DNA of 64,000 nucleotides from Pseudomonadota bacterium. Its GTDB lineage: Bacteria; Desulfobacterota; Binatia; Binatales; Binataceae. The position numbers were made by a program, and so were the translations under genes. The notes beneath the pieces were generated by a model. The model made no database searches. It worked only from the letters and a program-made list of their open reading frames with translations, and was not told the DNA's origin. Shown in pieces: positions 16,412 to 24,077 of the stretch (position 1 is its first letter; each line of letters starts with the position of its first letter). The stretch is taken from contig JAJPIG010000021.1 in assembly GCA_021324855.1 (NCBI GenBank), positions 62,001-126,000 of the forward strand, given 5' to 3'.

Positions 16412-17742
16412 CAGAGCGCCTCCTCGGTCATGTACTTTTTCCAGACCCGCAACTGGTTGCGCATCGGCATCTCGCTGGTAGCATTCGCGGTCAAGCTGCC
16501 GTTGCGATGGCCGTCGCGGCCGAAATCGCGCTGGAAATTGATCCATTCATAGCCGTTCGCGCCGAGTCCCTCCTGCACGCGATTATAGGCCTCGAGATCG
16601 TCGGGCATCACGATCGACGAGGGCGAATTGGTGAGGTTGGTGAAGATCAGCGTGCGGCGATAGGTATCCGGCGGCGAGCCAAGCAGCCGGAAGTTGTAGA
16701 TTTCGATCATCGTGCGATCGACGGCGAGCGGCCGGATCACGCGCAACTGCTGGTAGGCCGATTGCGTCGAGCAACTCGGATAGATGATCGCGTTGTGGCG
16801 ATTGACCGAGAGAATCTCGCGCATTCGCTCGGTCCCGTACGCGCGCTCCAGGGCTTCGACGTAGCTCCGCTCGTAACTCTCAGGATTGAAGAAGCCGCCC
16901 AGGTAACTGTGGCCCCACTCGAACGCGGTGGTCTCGATCTGCTCCCACGCCGAGTACGGGATGCCGTTCTTGTCCATCGTCGGGATCACTTCCGAAGCGT
17001 AGGAGGTGAGGCCCTGCGCACCCATGCGGGCGATTCCGCCGCGCGCCGCATCGACCGAGGATTCGTGCACGACCAGCGCGTGCATCGCGTCATTCAGATT
17101 TTCGAAGAAAAGCTTCCAGTTGTTGCGTTGGAGAACCCGAAACGGACGACCGGCGACCTCGACGCGGCCTTCCGGCGCGCGATCGACGAAATCGTCGAGC
17201 GAACTCGCGATGCCGCCCAGGAACGTGCGGAGATCTGGTCCCTCGGGGGCGAGGCTCGCAAACACGAACCCGCGATAACTGTCAGTGCGCGCCGCGCGCG
17301 GCATCCAGAAAGCGGGATCATTCGGGTCGAAAGCCGTGCCATCGTAGCCGTGACGCATTGGGACCGAATGCACCTGACCGTCGGTGCGAAACGTCCATCC
17401 GTGATAGCAGCAACGGAAGAAGCGCACATTGCCCGTGCGATCGCCGACGATCTTGGCGCCGCGATGACCGCATCGGTTGTAAAGCACGCGCACCGAGCCG
17501 TCGGCCTGACGTACCATGATCATCGGCTGCCGCCCGACTATCGTGGTGAAATAGTCGCCTGGATTCGGGACCTGGCTTTCATGTCCGATGATGATCCATG
17601 CGCGGCCGAAGATGCGCTCCATCTCGAGATCGAAGATCGCAGGATCGACGTAGATCGACCGATGGACGCGGTCGGGTTCAACCAGCTTTGAAAGGTCGTC
17701 GCCAATTGCGTTCATACCCGTCCTCCCGGACGTAAAGCCCAC
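16411..17742 (-). CDS. Aromatic-ring-hydroxylating dioxygenase, alpha (Rieske) subunit
   Basis: The 443-residue catalytic subunit has a complete Rieske site, C91-x-H93 and C111-x2-H114 (RCGHRG and RCCYHGW), and the mononuclear iron site ENLNDAMHALVVH around residue 210, where D, H and H lie close together. It would add two oxygens to an aromatic ring using electrons from a reductase chain. The beta subunit overlaps it by one base downstream. Two ATGs are possible, 17742 and 17715; the second gives the conventional MNAIGDDLSK start. The DHA2 transporter gene lies 42 bases upstream on the same strand. Confidence 0.92.
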   Translation of the reverse strand: MGFTSGRTGMNAIGDDLSKLVEPDRVHRSIYVDPAIFDLEMERIFGRAWIIIGHESQVPNPGDYFTTIVGRQPMIMVRQADGSVRVLYNRCGHRGAKIVGDRTGNVRFFRCCYHGWTFRTDGQVHSVPMRHGYDGTAFDPNDPAFWMPRAARTDSYRGFVFASLAPEGPDLRTFLGGIASSLDDFVDRAPEGRVEVAGRPFRVLQRNNWKLFFENLNDAMHALVVHESSVDAARGGIARMGAQGLTSYASEVIPTMDKNGIPYSAWEQIETTAFEWGHSYLGGFFNPESYERSYVEALERAYGTERMREILSVNRHNAIIYPSCSTQSAYQQLRVIRPLAVDRTMIEIYNFRLLGSPPDTYRRTLIFTNLTNSPSSIVMPDDLEAYNRVQEGLGANGYEWINFQRDFGRDGHRNGSLTANATSEMPMRNQLRVWKKYMTEEAL

Positions 17743-17784
17743 AACGATTGTTGCGTACCAGCTTGCTCTATGACAAGGCGGCGG

Positions 17785-19371
17785 CTAATGCGCGCCGGCG
17801 CCTGCGCCGCTCTGCGGCTTCTTGAAGAACACGAACCATGGAATGAGCGCAGCCATCGCGATCGCAAGAATGCGATAAACGTCGTTGTAGGCAAGCAGCG
17901 TCGCCTGCGCCTGGATGGTCGAGTAGACCATCCCGAGTCCCTGCTGATGGCCTGCGGTGAGAGACGGAATCACGCTCATGTGGATACCGCCCGGCACTGC
18001 AGGCATCCGAGCCGACATCTTCCATGCATCGAAGACCGAAAAATGCTGCACCAGGTAGGTCTGATGGACCTGCTCGCGCTCGGTGAGCAGGTTGCTTACC
18101 AGCGAGATTCCGATGGCCGCGCCCGTGTTGCGCATCATGTTGTAGAGGCTCGCCGCGTAGCCCATCCGCTCACGCGGGACACACGAGACCGCGGCTGCCG
18201 ACAACGTCGGCCATCCGAGCGATCCGCATCCGAACAGCAGCACCGGCCATAGAATCGAGGCCATGCTCACCTGCAGGTCCCATCCCGCCATCTGCCAAGT
18301 CGCATAGGCGGAGAGTACGAAACCGAGACCCATCAGCGGCCGGGTATCGATACCGTAGCGCGCCAACTGGCCGAGCGTGAACATGCAGACACCGGCGGCG
18401 ATCCCGCGCGGCAGCATCGCGAGGCCCGCCTTCCAGGCCGTATAGCCCAGCAGTTCCTGCAGGAAGAGCGGATTCAGCAGGTTGACGCCGTAAAAGGCGG
18501 ACACCATCACGGCAACGATCGAGACCGAGAGCGTGAACTCGCGCTTTCCGAAGATGCGGAGGTCGAGGATTGGCTCCGGGTAACGCAGCTCGTGCACGAT
18601 TAGCGCCGCCAGCGAGCAGGCCGAGAGAAAGCTGAAGTAGCGGACCCACGGGGCGGCGAACCAGTCCGAACGCTGCCCGCGGTCGAGCACGATCTGGAGC
18701 AGGCCGAGAGCGGCGATCAAAAGGCCGATGCCGAGCCAGTCGATGCGTCCCTCGCCTTTGCGCACCAGGTACGGCGGATCGTGCACGAAAATGAAAACCA
18801 TAATTGCGGCGAGCGTGCCGATCGGGAGGTTGATGTAGAAGTTCCAACGCCAGCTCAGATTGTCGGTGATCCAGCCGCCAAGCGTCGGCCCGAGGATTGG
18901 CGCCGTGATGAGCCCGAGACCCCAGGTCGCCATCGCCAGCGCCTGTTCATTAGGCGGGAAAGTCTCCATCAGGATCGCCTGCGATGACGGAATCATTGCC
19001 GCCCCGGCGACGCCCTGGAGCAGGCGGAAGACCACCATCTGCGCGAGGCTCTGCGCGAGTCCGCACAGGCCGGATGCCAGGATGAAGACGGTTACGGAAA
19101 ACAGGAAGTAACGCTTGCGGCCGAAGCGCGCCGAGATCCATCCGGTCATCGGGAGCGTGACGCCGTTCGAAACCAGGTAGCTGGTCAGCACCCAGGTGAT
19201 TTCATCGACGCTCGCGCTGAAGCTGCCCTGCATGTGCGGCAGCGCGACGTTGACGATCGAGGTGTCGAGAATCTCGAGCGTCGCCCCAAGCATGACCGCG
19301 ATCGCGATCAGCCACTTGTGCTTGTGCCCGGCTTCCGCGGGTGCGGGGCTGGTAAGGGACGGCGCGGCCAT
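17785..19371 (-). CDS. DHA2 family MFS efflux transporter (EmrB/QacA type)
   Basis: The 528-residue protein fits the 14-helix DHA2 drug-exporter subfamily. Helix 1 contains MLGATLEILDTSIVNVALP (motif D1), the loop 2-3 has GWISARFGRKRYF (motif A) and helix 5 carries GPTLGGWITD (motif C), which marks an antiporter that exports. No adaptor (EmrA-like) gene adjoins it, although an RND adaptor exists at 256. It may export toxic aromatic compounds or products of the downstream dioxygenase operon; the gap of 42 bases supports co-transcription. Confidence 0.9.
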   Translation of the reverse strand: MAAPSLTSPAPAEAGHKHKWLIAIAVMLGATLEILDTSIVNVALPHMQGSFSASVDEITWVLTSYLVSNGVTLPMTGWISARFGRKRYFLFSVTVFILASGLCGLAQSLAQMVVFRLLQGVAGAAMIPSSQAILMETFPPNEQALAMATWGLGLITAPILGPTLGGWITDNLSWRWNFYINLPIGTLAAIMVFIFVHDPPYLVRKGEGRIDWLGIGLLIAALGLLQIVLDRGQRSDWFAAPWVRYFSFLSACSLAALIVHELRYPEPILDLRIFGKREFTLSVSIVAVMVSAFYGVNLLNPLFLQELLGYTAWKAGLAMLPRGIAAGVCMFTLGQLARYGIDTRPLMGLGFVLSAYATWQMAGWDLQVSMASILWPVLLFGCGSLGWPTLSAAAVSCVPRERMGYAASLYNMMRNTGAAIGISLVSNLLTEREQVHQTYLVQHFSVFDAWKMSARMPAVPGGIHMSVIPSLTAGHQQGLGMVYSTIQAQATLLAYNDVYRILAIAMAALIPWFVFFKKPQSGAGAGAH

Positions 19372-19456
19372 CGGCGTGCAACTATATCAGACGCGGACGC
19401 GATGACTGGTATGTGAACTGCGGCGTTTGAATTTTGTGGCGTCGCGCCCGGCGCTT

Positions 19457-20233
19457 TCAGTTCGGCGCCAATGCGAGTACGCGCGCCGGGCTGCCGCTGC
19501 CACGCACGATCTTGAGCGGCGCCGCGATCACGATCGCGCCGGTGGCCGGTAACTGATCGAGATTGCGCAAGCTCGCGAGGCCGAACTTGCCGGCGCCGTG
19601 CATAATCGAATGATTCGAGTAGGGCGGATCGAAGCGGCCGGCCTGGCCCGCATCGGTGCCGACGGTTTCGACTCCCACGCCCAGCACGTCGCGCTCGTAC
19701 GCTAGCAGGCGCGAAGTCTCGGGCAACCATCCGGGCGTATGCGGACCGTCGTCCGCCATGTTGAGGAAGGCGTCGCCCGTGCGCTTGCTCCAATCGCTGC
19801 GTAACAGCACCCACGAAGCCTTCGGGATGCGGCCGTGCATGCGCTCCCACGCCAGAATGTGATCGGGCGTGACCAAGAAGTCGGGATCGGCCGCCGATTC
19901 GCGCGCATAGTCGAGCACGCACGCGGGACCGACGAAGCGATGCGGCGCGATGGTGTCGCATGCGTTCTCCGGGAGATCCTTGCCGGTGACCCAATGGATC
20001 GGGGCATCGAAGTGCGTGCCGGTATGCTCGCCGATCTCCAGCACGTTCGAATAAGCGAACGGCGCGCCTGGATCGTACCGCGAGTGCACCTTGATCGAGG
20101 GGATCGGCGTTTGCGTGTACTGCGGCGGCAGCGGAATCACCGGCGTGTCGTTCGAGAGCGGTTGCGTGAGATCGATCACTCGTACGCGCCCGCTGGCGAG
20201 TTCGTCGAGCAGCATGGACAGTGCCTGGGCCAT
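19457..20233 (-). CDS. Cyclase family protein (kynurenine formamidase-like)
   Basis: The 258-residue protein has the metal-binding signature HTGTHFDAPIHW and the N-terminal VIDLTQPLSNDTPVIPLPP of the cyclase/kynurenine-formamidase family, plus a late histidine in YSNHSIMHGAGK. Members are Zn/Mn-dependent amidohydrolases or polyketide-cyclase relatives. It is the first gene of a same-strand run (cyclase, DHA2 exporter, dioxygenase alpha and beta, cysteine hydrolase, SDR). Its minus-strand start ATG 20233 follows AGGAGAGACGTAA. The exact substrate is not clear. Confidence 0.85.
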   Translation of the reverse strand: MAQALSMLLDELASGRVRVIDLTQPLSNDTPVIPLPPQYTQTPIPSIKVHSRYDPGAPFAYSNVLEIGEHTGTHFDAPIHWVTGKDLPENACDTIAPHRFVGPACVLDYARESAADPDFLVTPDHILAWERMHGRIPKASWVLLRSDWSKRTGDAFLNMADDGPHTPGWLPETSRLLAYERDVLGVGVETVGTDAGQAGRFDPPYSNHSIMHGAGKFGLASLRNLDQLPATGAIVIAAPLKIVRGSGSPARVLALAPN

Positions 20234-20682
20234 TTACGTCTCTCCTTTGCGCCTCTCTATAGCGCGGGGAGGGTCGAAATCGGAAACCACAAAGTTCGCC
20301 GGTGGCTACTGGTGCTTTCGGTCACAGGTGGAGAAAACACGGCGGTCGAGAAGCAAGCGGCCCATGGTTAGGTATGCGGATGCAAAATTCTCTCAATTGA
20401 GACGATTTTTTGATAATTTTTATGATTCAGCGTGTCTAAACGCGTCATTGCTTCAATCTTTCCTGCGCTATATTTGCGCCCGATGTGACTAGAAGGCACC
20501 TCCTAGTTGACAAGTTGTCAACATCGGGCCATTTCTGCACGCGCAAAGTCGAAGTGCGCGGCGGCTCGAAGGGGAGGGGCGAGCCGATTGGTTTCCGGAC
20601 GCGAATTGTCGATTCCGCCGCAATTGCATCGGTTTTGACGCCGCGCCTGGGCTCGGGCGCTGCGGGACGGAGAGGGGAGAGT
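20234..20682. promoter_or_regulatory. 449-base intergenic region with three palindromes
   Basis: No gene is evident in this stretch. Around 20384-20470 the base composition turns AT-rich, with TTTTTTGATAATTTTTATGA. Three dyads are visible: TCTCAATTGAGA (perfect, 20391-20402); an imperfect pair ACTAGAAGG/CCTCCTAGT at about 20488-20507; and the perfect 17-base GTTGACAAGTTGTCAAC at 20506-20522, which also contains TTGACA. The two last ones abut, as in regulator-binding sites. They lie 160-290 bases upstream of the DUF6197 gene and divergent from the cyclase operon. Confidence 0.5.
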
Positions 20683-21132
20683 ATGCATCGGCGAGTCAAG
20701 ATACTGGTCAGGGCGTTTGAAATGATCTCCGACGAGAAATGTTGGGCACAGGGCGCGAGCGCGATTGATCGCACCGGCGCGCCGGTCAGAACCAACGATC
20801 GGCGGGCGGTTGCGTGGTGCGCGGTCGGCGCTCTCGATCGCGCGGCCGGCGATGACGACGAGCTGTTCGAAAGCTGCCTTCGGTATCTGCAGAAGGCGAG
20901 CCTGCAGTTGTTTCAAGGGGATCCCGCAGTGATCAACGACAACACGGACCACGTCGCGCTGGTCGAGATGTACACACGCGCCATCCAGCTCGCGAACCGG
21001 CACGAAAATCGCAACTCCGCAAGCCGTGTCTCTTCGTCGTATCGGCGGCCTGCGCGCGACGATATCTTTGCGCGGACGCGGCTTCGCCTGATTTCGACGC
21101 CCGCGGCCGCTGCGGCCGGCGGAGCCCGATGA
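20683..21132 (+). CDS. DUF6197 family protein
   Basis: The 149-residue protein reads KILVRAFEMISDEKCWAQGA, SAIDRTGAPV, RAVAWCAVGALDRAAGD and NDNTDHVALVEMYTRAI, the pattern of the small DUF6197 family (a W-x-QGA start, WCA-GAL core and a final ND...H). Function is unknown. ATG 20683 follows GGAGAGGGGAGAGT, a strong ribosome-binding site, so the in-frame upstream open region (from 20485) is not needed. The next small gene overlaps its stop by four bases. Residues after about 110 are basic and Ala-rich and may be disordered. Confidence 0.65.
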   Translation: MHRRVKILVRAFEMISDEKCWAQGASAIDRTGAPVRTNDRRAVAWCAVGALDRAAGDDDELFESCLRYLQKASLQLFQGDPAVINDNTDHVALVEMYTRAIQLANRHENRNSASRVSSSYRRPARDDIFARTRLRLISTPAAAAAGGAR

Positions 21133-21389
21133 CGCGGCGGTTGCCGATCGTCGCGGCCGATCACGATCGACTCGCCGAGCACTTGATCACAGCCCTGGTT
21201 CTGAGCCTCGCGCACGATCTTGCGATCGAGAGCCGGCGCAAGGGCGTCACGGGCTGCGATTACATCGGCGATGCCGTCGAGCTCATTCGCCATAGCCGTC
21301 CGCGCATCCTGCGATTGCTCGGCGGTGGATATCGAAATCGCCGGAGCGGCGAAAATCACGCACGCAGAGCGGGGCAAGCGGGCCGATGA
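21129..21389 (+). CDS. Small hypothetical protein coupled to DUF6197
   Basis: The 86-residue frame starts with ATGA overlap at 21129 on the DUF6197 stop. The first 60 residues look helical (DRLAEHLITALVLSLAHDLA, then SRPRILRLLGGG) and the last 20 are basic. I do not recognise it. It is a small soluble protein with a coupled start, which supports its being real, but there is no upstream ribosome-binding site and no homology I can cite. It could equally be a chance frame. Confidence 0.4.
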   Translation: MTRRLPIVAADHDRLAEHLITALVLSLAHDLAIESRRKGVTGCDYIGDAVELIRHSRPRILRLLGGGYRNRRSGENHARRAGQAGR

Positions 21390-21431
21390 GGCGGCCCTTC
21401 GATGTTGCAATCGGATAAAAAACGGCGGCGG

Positions 21432-22160
21432 TCATGGCGCAGCGGCGCTCTCGAAGCTGTTGAGACCCGCAGACGTGCGCACCTCAGGCTGCACCGACAT
21501 CTGTGCTGGCGGCGAGAAGAGCGGGCGTTCCGTGGTCTGCGAGCTGATGCCGAGAAAATCCTTCATGCGGATCGCGCCACGCGCATCGGCGGCTCCGGCC
21601 GTCATCCTCGAGAGCACCTTGATCAGCCGCTGCATCGCATCGCCTTCGAGCACCAGCGCCTGCACCAGGACGTCACCGCCGTCGAGCGTTTCCAGATAAG
21701 GATAGGGAAACGGCTCGCCGGCTTTTACGAACCCGGCAGTAAGATAGGCGCCCGTGCGATCGTTGTCGCCGACCACCATATAGACCAGGGCGGCACGCGG
21801 CTGAGTGCGGCTCGCGGCGACTGCTGCTCCGCACCAGACGAGGCTTCCGGCGCCGGGCGAGAGCGACCAGAAATCACTGATTTCGATGATCGAGCTGGGC
21901 TGAAGGTGGGACAAGTCGGGCCGCGGGCAGGTCTGCGGGAACATCTCGAGATCATGCATCGCGAGTCCGGCGATCATCGCATCATCCGGCTCCTCTTCGT
22001 CCTGATAAAGGGCGTAAAGGTCCGCAAACATGAGCTGGATTCTGGCCAGTTGCGAGCGCGATTTTTCCTTGAAGCGCATGCCCACGCTGGCACGCGCACG
22101 GGCCAGCCGCTCGCCGAAGATGCTTCGTTGTTCCGGAGTGTCGAGTACGCGAAGTTCCAT
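21432..22160 (-). CDS. Hypothetical protein, possibly GNAT-like
   Basis: The 242-residue protein is preceded by an AAGGAG ribosome-binding site on the minus strand (22171-22176). Its middle part, ALVYMVVGDNDRTGAYLTAG and FVKAGEPFPYPYLE, resembles the beta4-alpha4 stretch of N-acyltransferases (GNAT), where AAVAAS precedes a strand, though no clear acetyl-CoA loop is visible. The N-terminal third is charged and helical; the C-terminal 40 residues are low-complexity and Ser/Pro-rich. I cannot assign a function. It is convergent with the 21129 small gene and divergent from the ImmA/XRE pair. Confidence 0.5.
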   Translation of the reverse strand: MELRVLDTPEQRSIFGERLARARASVGMRFKEKSRSQLARIQLMFADLYALYQDEEEPDDAMIAGLAMHDLEMFPQTCPRPDLSHLQPSSIIEISDFWSLSPGAGSLVWCGAAVAASRTQPRAALVYMVVGDNDRTGAYLTAGFVKAGEPFPYPYLETLDGGDVLVQALVLEGDAMQRLIKVLSRMTAGAADARGAIRMKDFLGISSQTTERPLFSPPAQMSVQPEVRTSAGLNSFESAAAP

Positions 22161-22181
22161 CGATACTTTCTCCTTAGAAAA

Positions 22182-22215
22182 GGTGAGTCATCTGCAGAAA
22201 TGGTGAGTCATCTGC
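22182..22215. repeat. Tandem 20-base direct repeat, unit GGTGAGTCATCTGC
   Basis: The 14-base sequence GGTGAGTCATCTGC occurs twice, at 22182-22195 and 22202-22215, exactly 20 bases apart. It lies just upstream of the minus-strand 21432-22160 gene, whose ribosome-binding site and start lie at 22160-22176. It could be a regulator-binding direct repeat or a remnant of a mobile-element end. Confidence 0.6.
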
Positions 22216-22585
22216 GGCTGCCAGGCATCGCAGATAGGGGTACGGTCTTGAGGGGCAAAAATTTCGGTGGGGGGCGCGGCGGCCGCGTTTTGGAAGCCGA
22301 AGCCGACCTCCCGAGACGGCGCAAATCGACACTGAGCCAGGGTTCACTTGCTCGAACTTGCAAAGAACACCACTCCCGACGCTGTCGCATCGAAAAATCC
22401 ATCGCTATTGACGAGAAGTCAAGGGAGATGTAACTACAAGTCATGGCATCGCCGCAACTGCTTTAGGCGGCGTAAGTGTTTTTCAGCGGGCTCGGAGTCG
22501 CTATCTTTTGAGGCTTCGGGGGGCTTGCTAGCTCTCTGTCAATCGGACTAAGCTCTTGGTTAGCTCGCAAGAGGGGATTTCGGGA
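22216..22585. other. Gene-free stretch upstream of the protease gene
   Basis: About 370 bases with no convincing coding frame. I see a short GGGGTACGG-rich part at 22237-22270 and a pyrimidine/purine-mixed stretch up to 22540, but no clear promoter, hairpin or tRNA. It must hold the promoter of the ImmA/XRE pair, whose ribosome-binding site (GAGGGG, 22571-22576) is at its end. Confidence 0.35.
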
Positions 22586-23401
22586 TTGTCGCGCAAACGT
22601 CCGATATTCGATGCGTTGCTGAGCGAGATCATAACCGAAGCGAAAGCATCGCCTGGCAGCGGCGCCGCTCGGCTGGAGGGCAACAAACCCACACGGGACA
22701 CCGCGGCTGAGATTAGGGCGCTCTCGAAGATCGATTACGGCAAGGCGCTGCGGCAATGCCTCAGCCGGGCTGAAGTGGAGGAATTGGTCAAGCTCGGACG
22801 CAAGCGGGTCTGGCCACAGCTTAATCGCCAGCCGCTTGAACTGCTGACTCCGCCGGAGTTTGCCAGGCGCTGGGCCGGGCTCGGTGTCGAGTTCCGTACC
22901 GCCGACTGGACTTGGCCGGAAGGGATGGCGTTGCTGGGAGTTTATATCCGCAAGGCCGAGGGTGTGATCGATCGTCCGGTCATCTGCATCAACACCGCGC
23001 ACCATCCGTTGATGGTGGGTGCGGCGTACGATCACGAGATGGGACATCATGTCACCGCGGAGCTGTTTGACTCGCATGCGGAGGGCGCACATTTTCTTAC
23101 CTACACAGGGTACGGCGACCATCTTATGGACCCTGCGGAGCTCGCGCCGGACGTGATGGTGAGCCTCGGGGGATATCCGCAGGCGCAGGCGCGGAAGCTC
23201 TTCGAGGCGCCCGCCCGAGCGCGCGGGCGACGAGAAGGCGGGGCCGGTGATCCGTTCGAGAAAGCGACGCAGTACATCGCGAACCATTACGGATTGAATT
23301 TCAGCGCGAAGTTCGCGACTGAAAAGAAGCTTCAATGTCTGGCGGCGCTGATCCATTACACTCGTCTTAGACAAGCTCTGCTGAACGAATACGACATATG
23401 A
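22586..23401 (+). CDS. ImmA/IrrE-like zinc metalloprotease
   Basis: The 271-residue protein carries an HExxH zinc motif, YDHEMGHHVTAEL, with H150, E151 and H154 (numbering from the TTG start at 22586). A third acidic ligand could lie in MDPAELAPD near residue 185. This layout matches the ImmA/IrrE (COG2856) family, which cleaves a partner XRE-type repressor. Its stop overlaps the XRE gene start by four bases, the classic order and coupling. The start TTG 22586 is chosen for the GAGGGG ribosome-binding site nine bases upstream; an in-frame TTG 22556 is also open. A long N-terminal part (about 100 residues) is of unknown role. Confidence 0.7.
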   Translation: MSRKRPIFDALLSEIITEAKASPGSGAARLEGNKPTRDTAAEIRALSKIDYGKALRQCLSRAEVEELVKLGRKRVWPQLNRQPLELLTPPEFARRWAGLGVEFRTADWTWPEGMALLGVYIRKAEGVIDRPVICINTAHHPLMVGAAYDHEMGHHVTAELFDSHAEGAHFLTYTGYGDHLMDPAELAPDVMVSLGGYPQAQARKLFEAPARARGRREGGAGDPFEKATQYIANHYGLNFSAKFATEKKLQCLAALIHYTRLRQALLNEYDI

Positions 23402-23838
23402 AACAGAAGAAATCACTCGGAAAGATGCTCAAGGATCGGCGAATCGAACTGGGCCTCACCCAGCGGCTGCTGGCCGACCAGGTCGGCATCAAGCCGAGCC
23501 ACATCGCGTACATCGAGAGCGGCCGGCGCCGCCCCTCGCTGCCGCTGCTGGAGCGGATGGCGACGGCGCTCGGACTCGACCGGCGCGAACTCTTTTTGCT
23601 CGCGCATCCCGAAGCCAAGGGCATCATCGACGGCGGCACGCAATCGCGGCCTGAAGCGCAGACGCCACCCTCGACGGCTGATGCGTGGCAGCAGTTCGTC
23701 AGCGACCGCGCGCTGCTCGCGCGCTACAACGTTACGCAGCGCGAGCTCAAGGCGCTGAAGCAGCTCAGCCTGCTGGGCTACGTCCTGACCTCGCGCGAGT
23801 TTCTCGCCATCTTGAGCCTGATTCGCACCGCTTCCTGA
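23398..23838 (+). CDS. XRE-family HTH regulator paired with ImmA-like protease
   Basis: The 146-residue protein starts with a helix-turn-helix: MLKDRRIELGLTQRLLADQ, then VGIKPSHIAYIESGRRRPSL, a clear XRE/Cro-C1 domain at residues 7-70. The second half is rich in charged residues and lacks a recognisable sensor, but has ELKALKQLSLLGYVL. Its ATGA overlap with the protease gene suggests translational coupling and a protease-repressor switch of the ImmR/ImmA type. A histidine kinase gene follows 239 bases downstream, and might be a target. Confidence 0.8.
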   Translation: MKQKKSLGKMLKDRRIELGLTQRLLADQVGIKPSHIAYIESGRRRPSLPLLERMATALGLDRRELFLLAHPEAKGIIDGGTQSRPEAQTPPSTADAWQQFVSDRALLARYNVTQRELKALKQLSLLGYVLTSREFLAILSLIRTAS

Positions 23839-24077
23839 GCGTCGCGAAGCTTCCTGATTCGGCGGCGCACCCCGGCGTGATCCGCCCGGCGCCGCCTATG
23901 CACGCCGGGCCCGCCGGGCTTTCACCGGCACCGGGCACTTCTTTCCTTCGGTTGTCTTTTTGTCACAAAATGATTGACTGAGAGACAACATACTGCAAAA
24001 ATCAACTCCATGTCGCGATACCAATCGCAAGCGTGGCTTGAAGTATCTTGGTTGGGACCCGGCCGCGACGTGAGCGT

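Noticed and set aside
20485-20682. N-terminal extension of the DUF6197 frame.
   Set aside because: It lies over palindromes, has no family similarity, and a strong ribosome-binding site precedes the internal ATG 20683.
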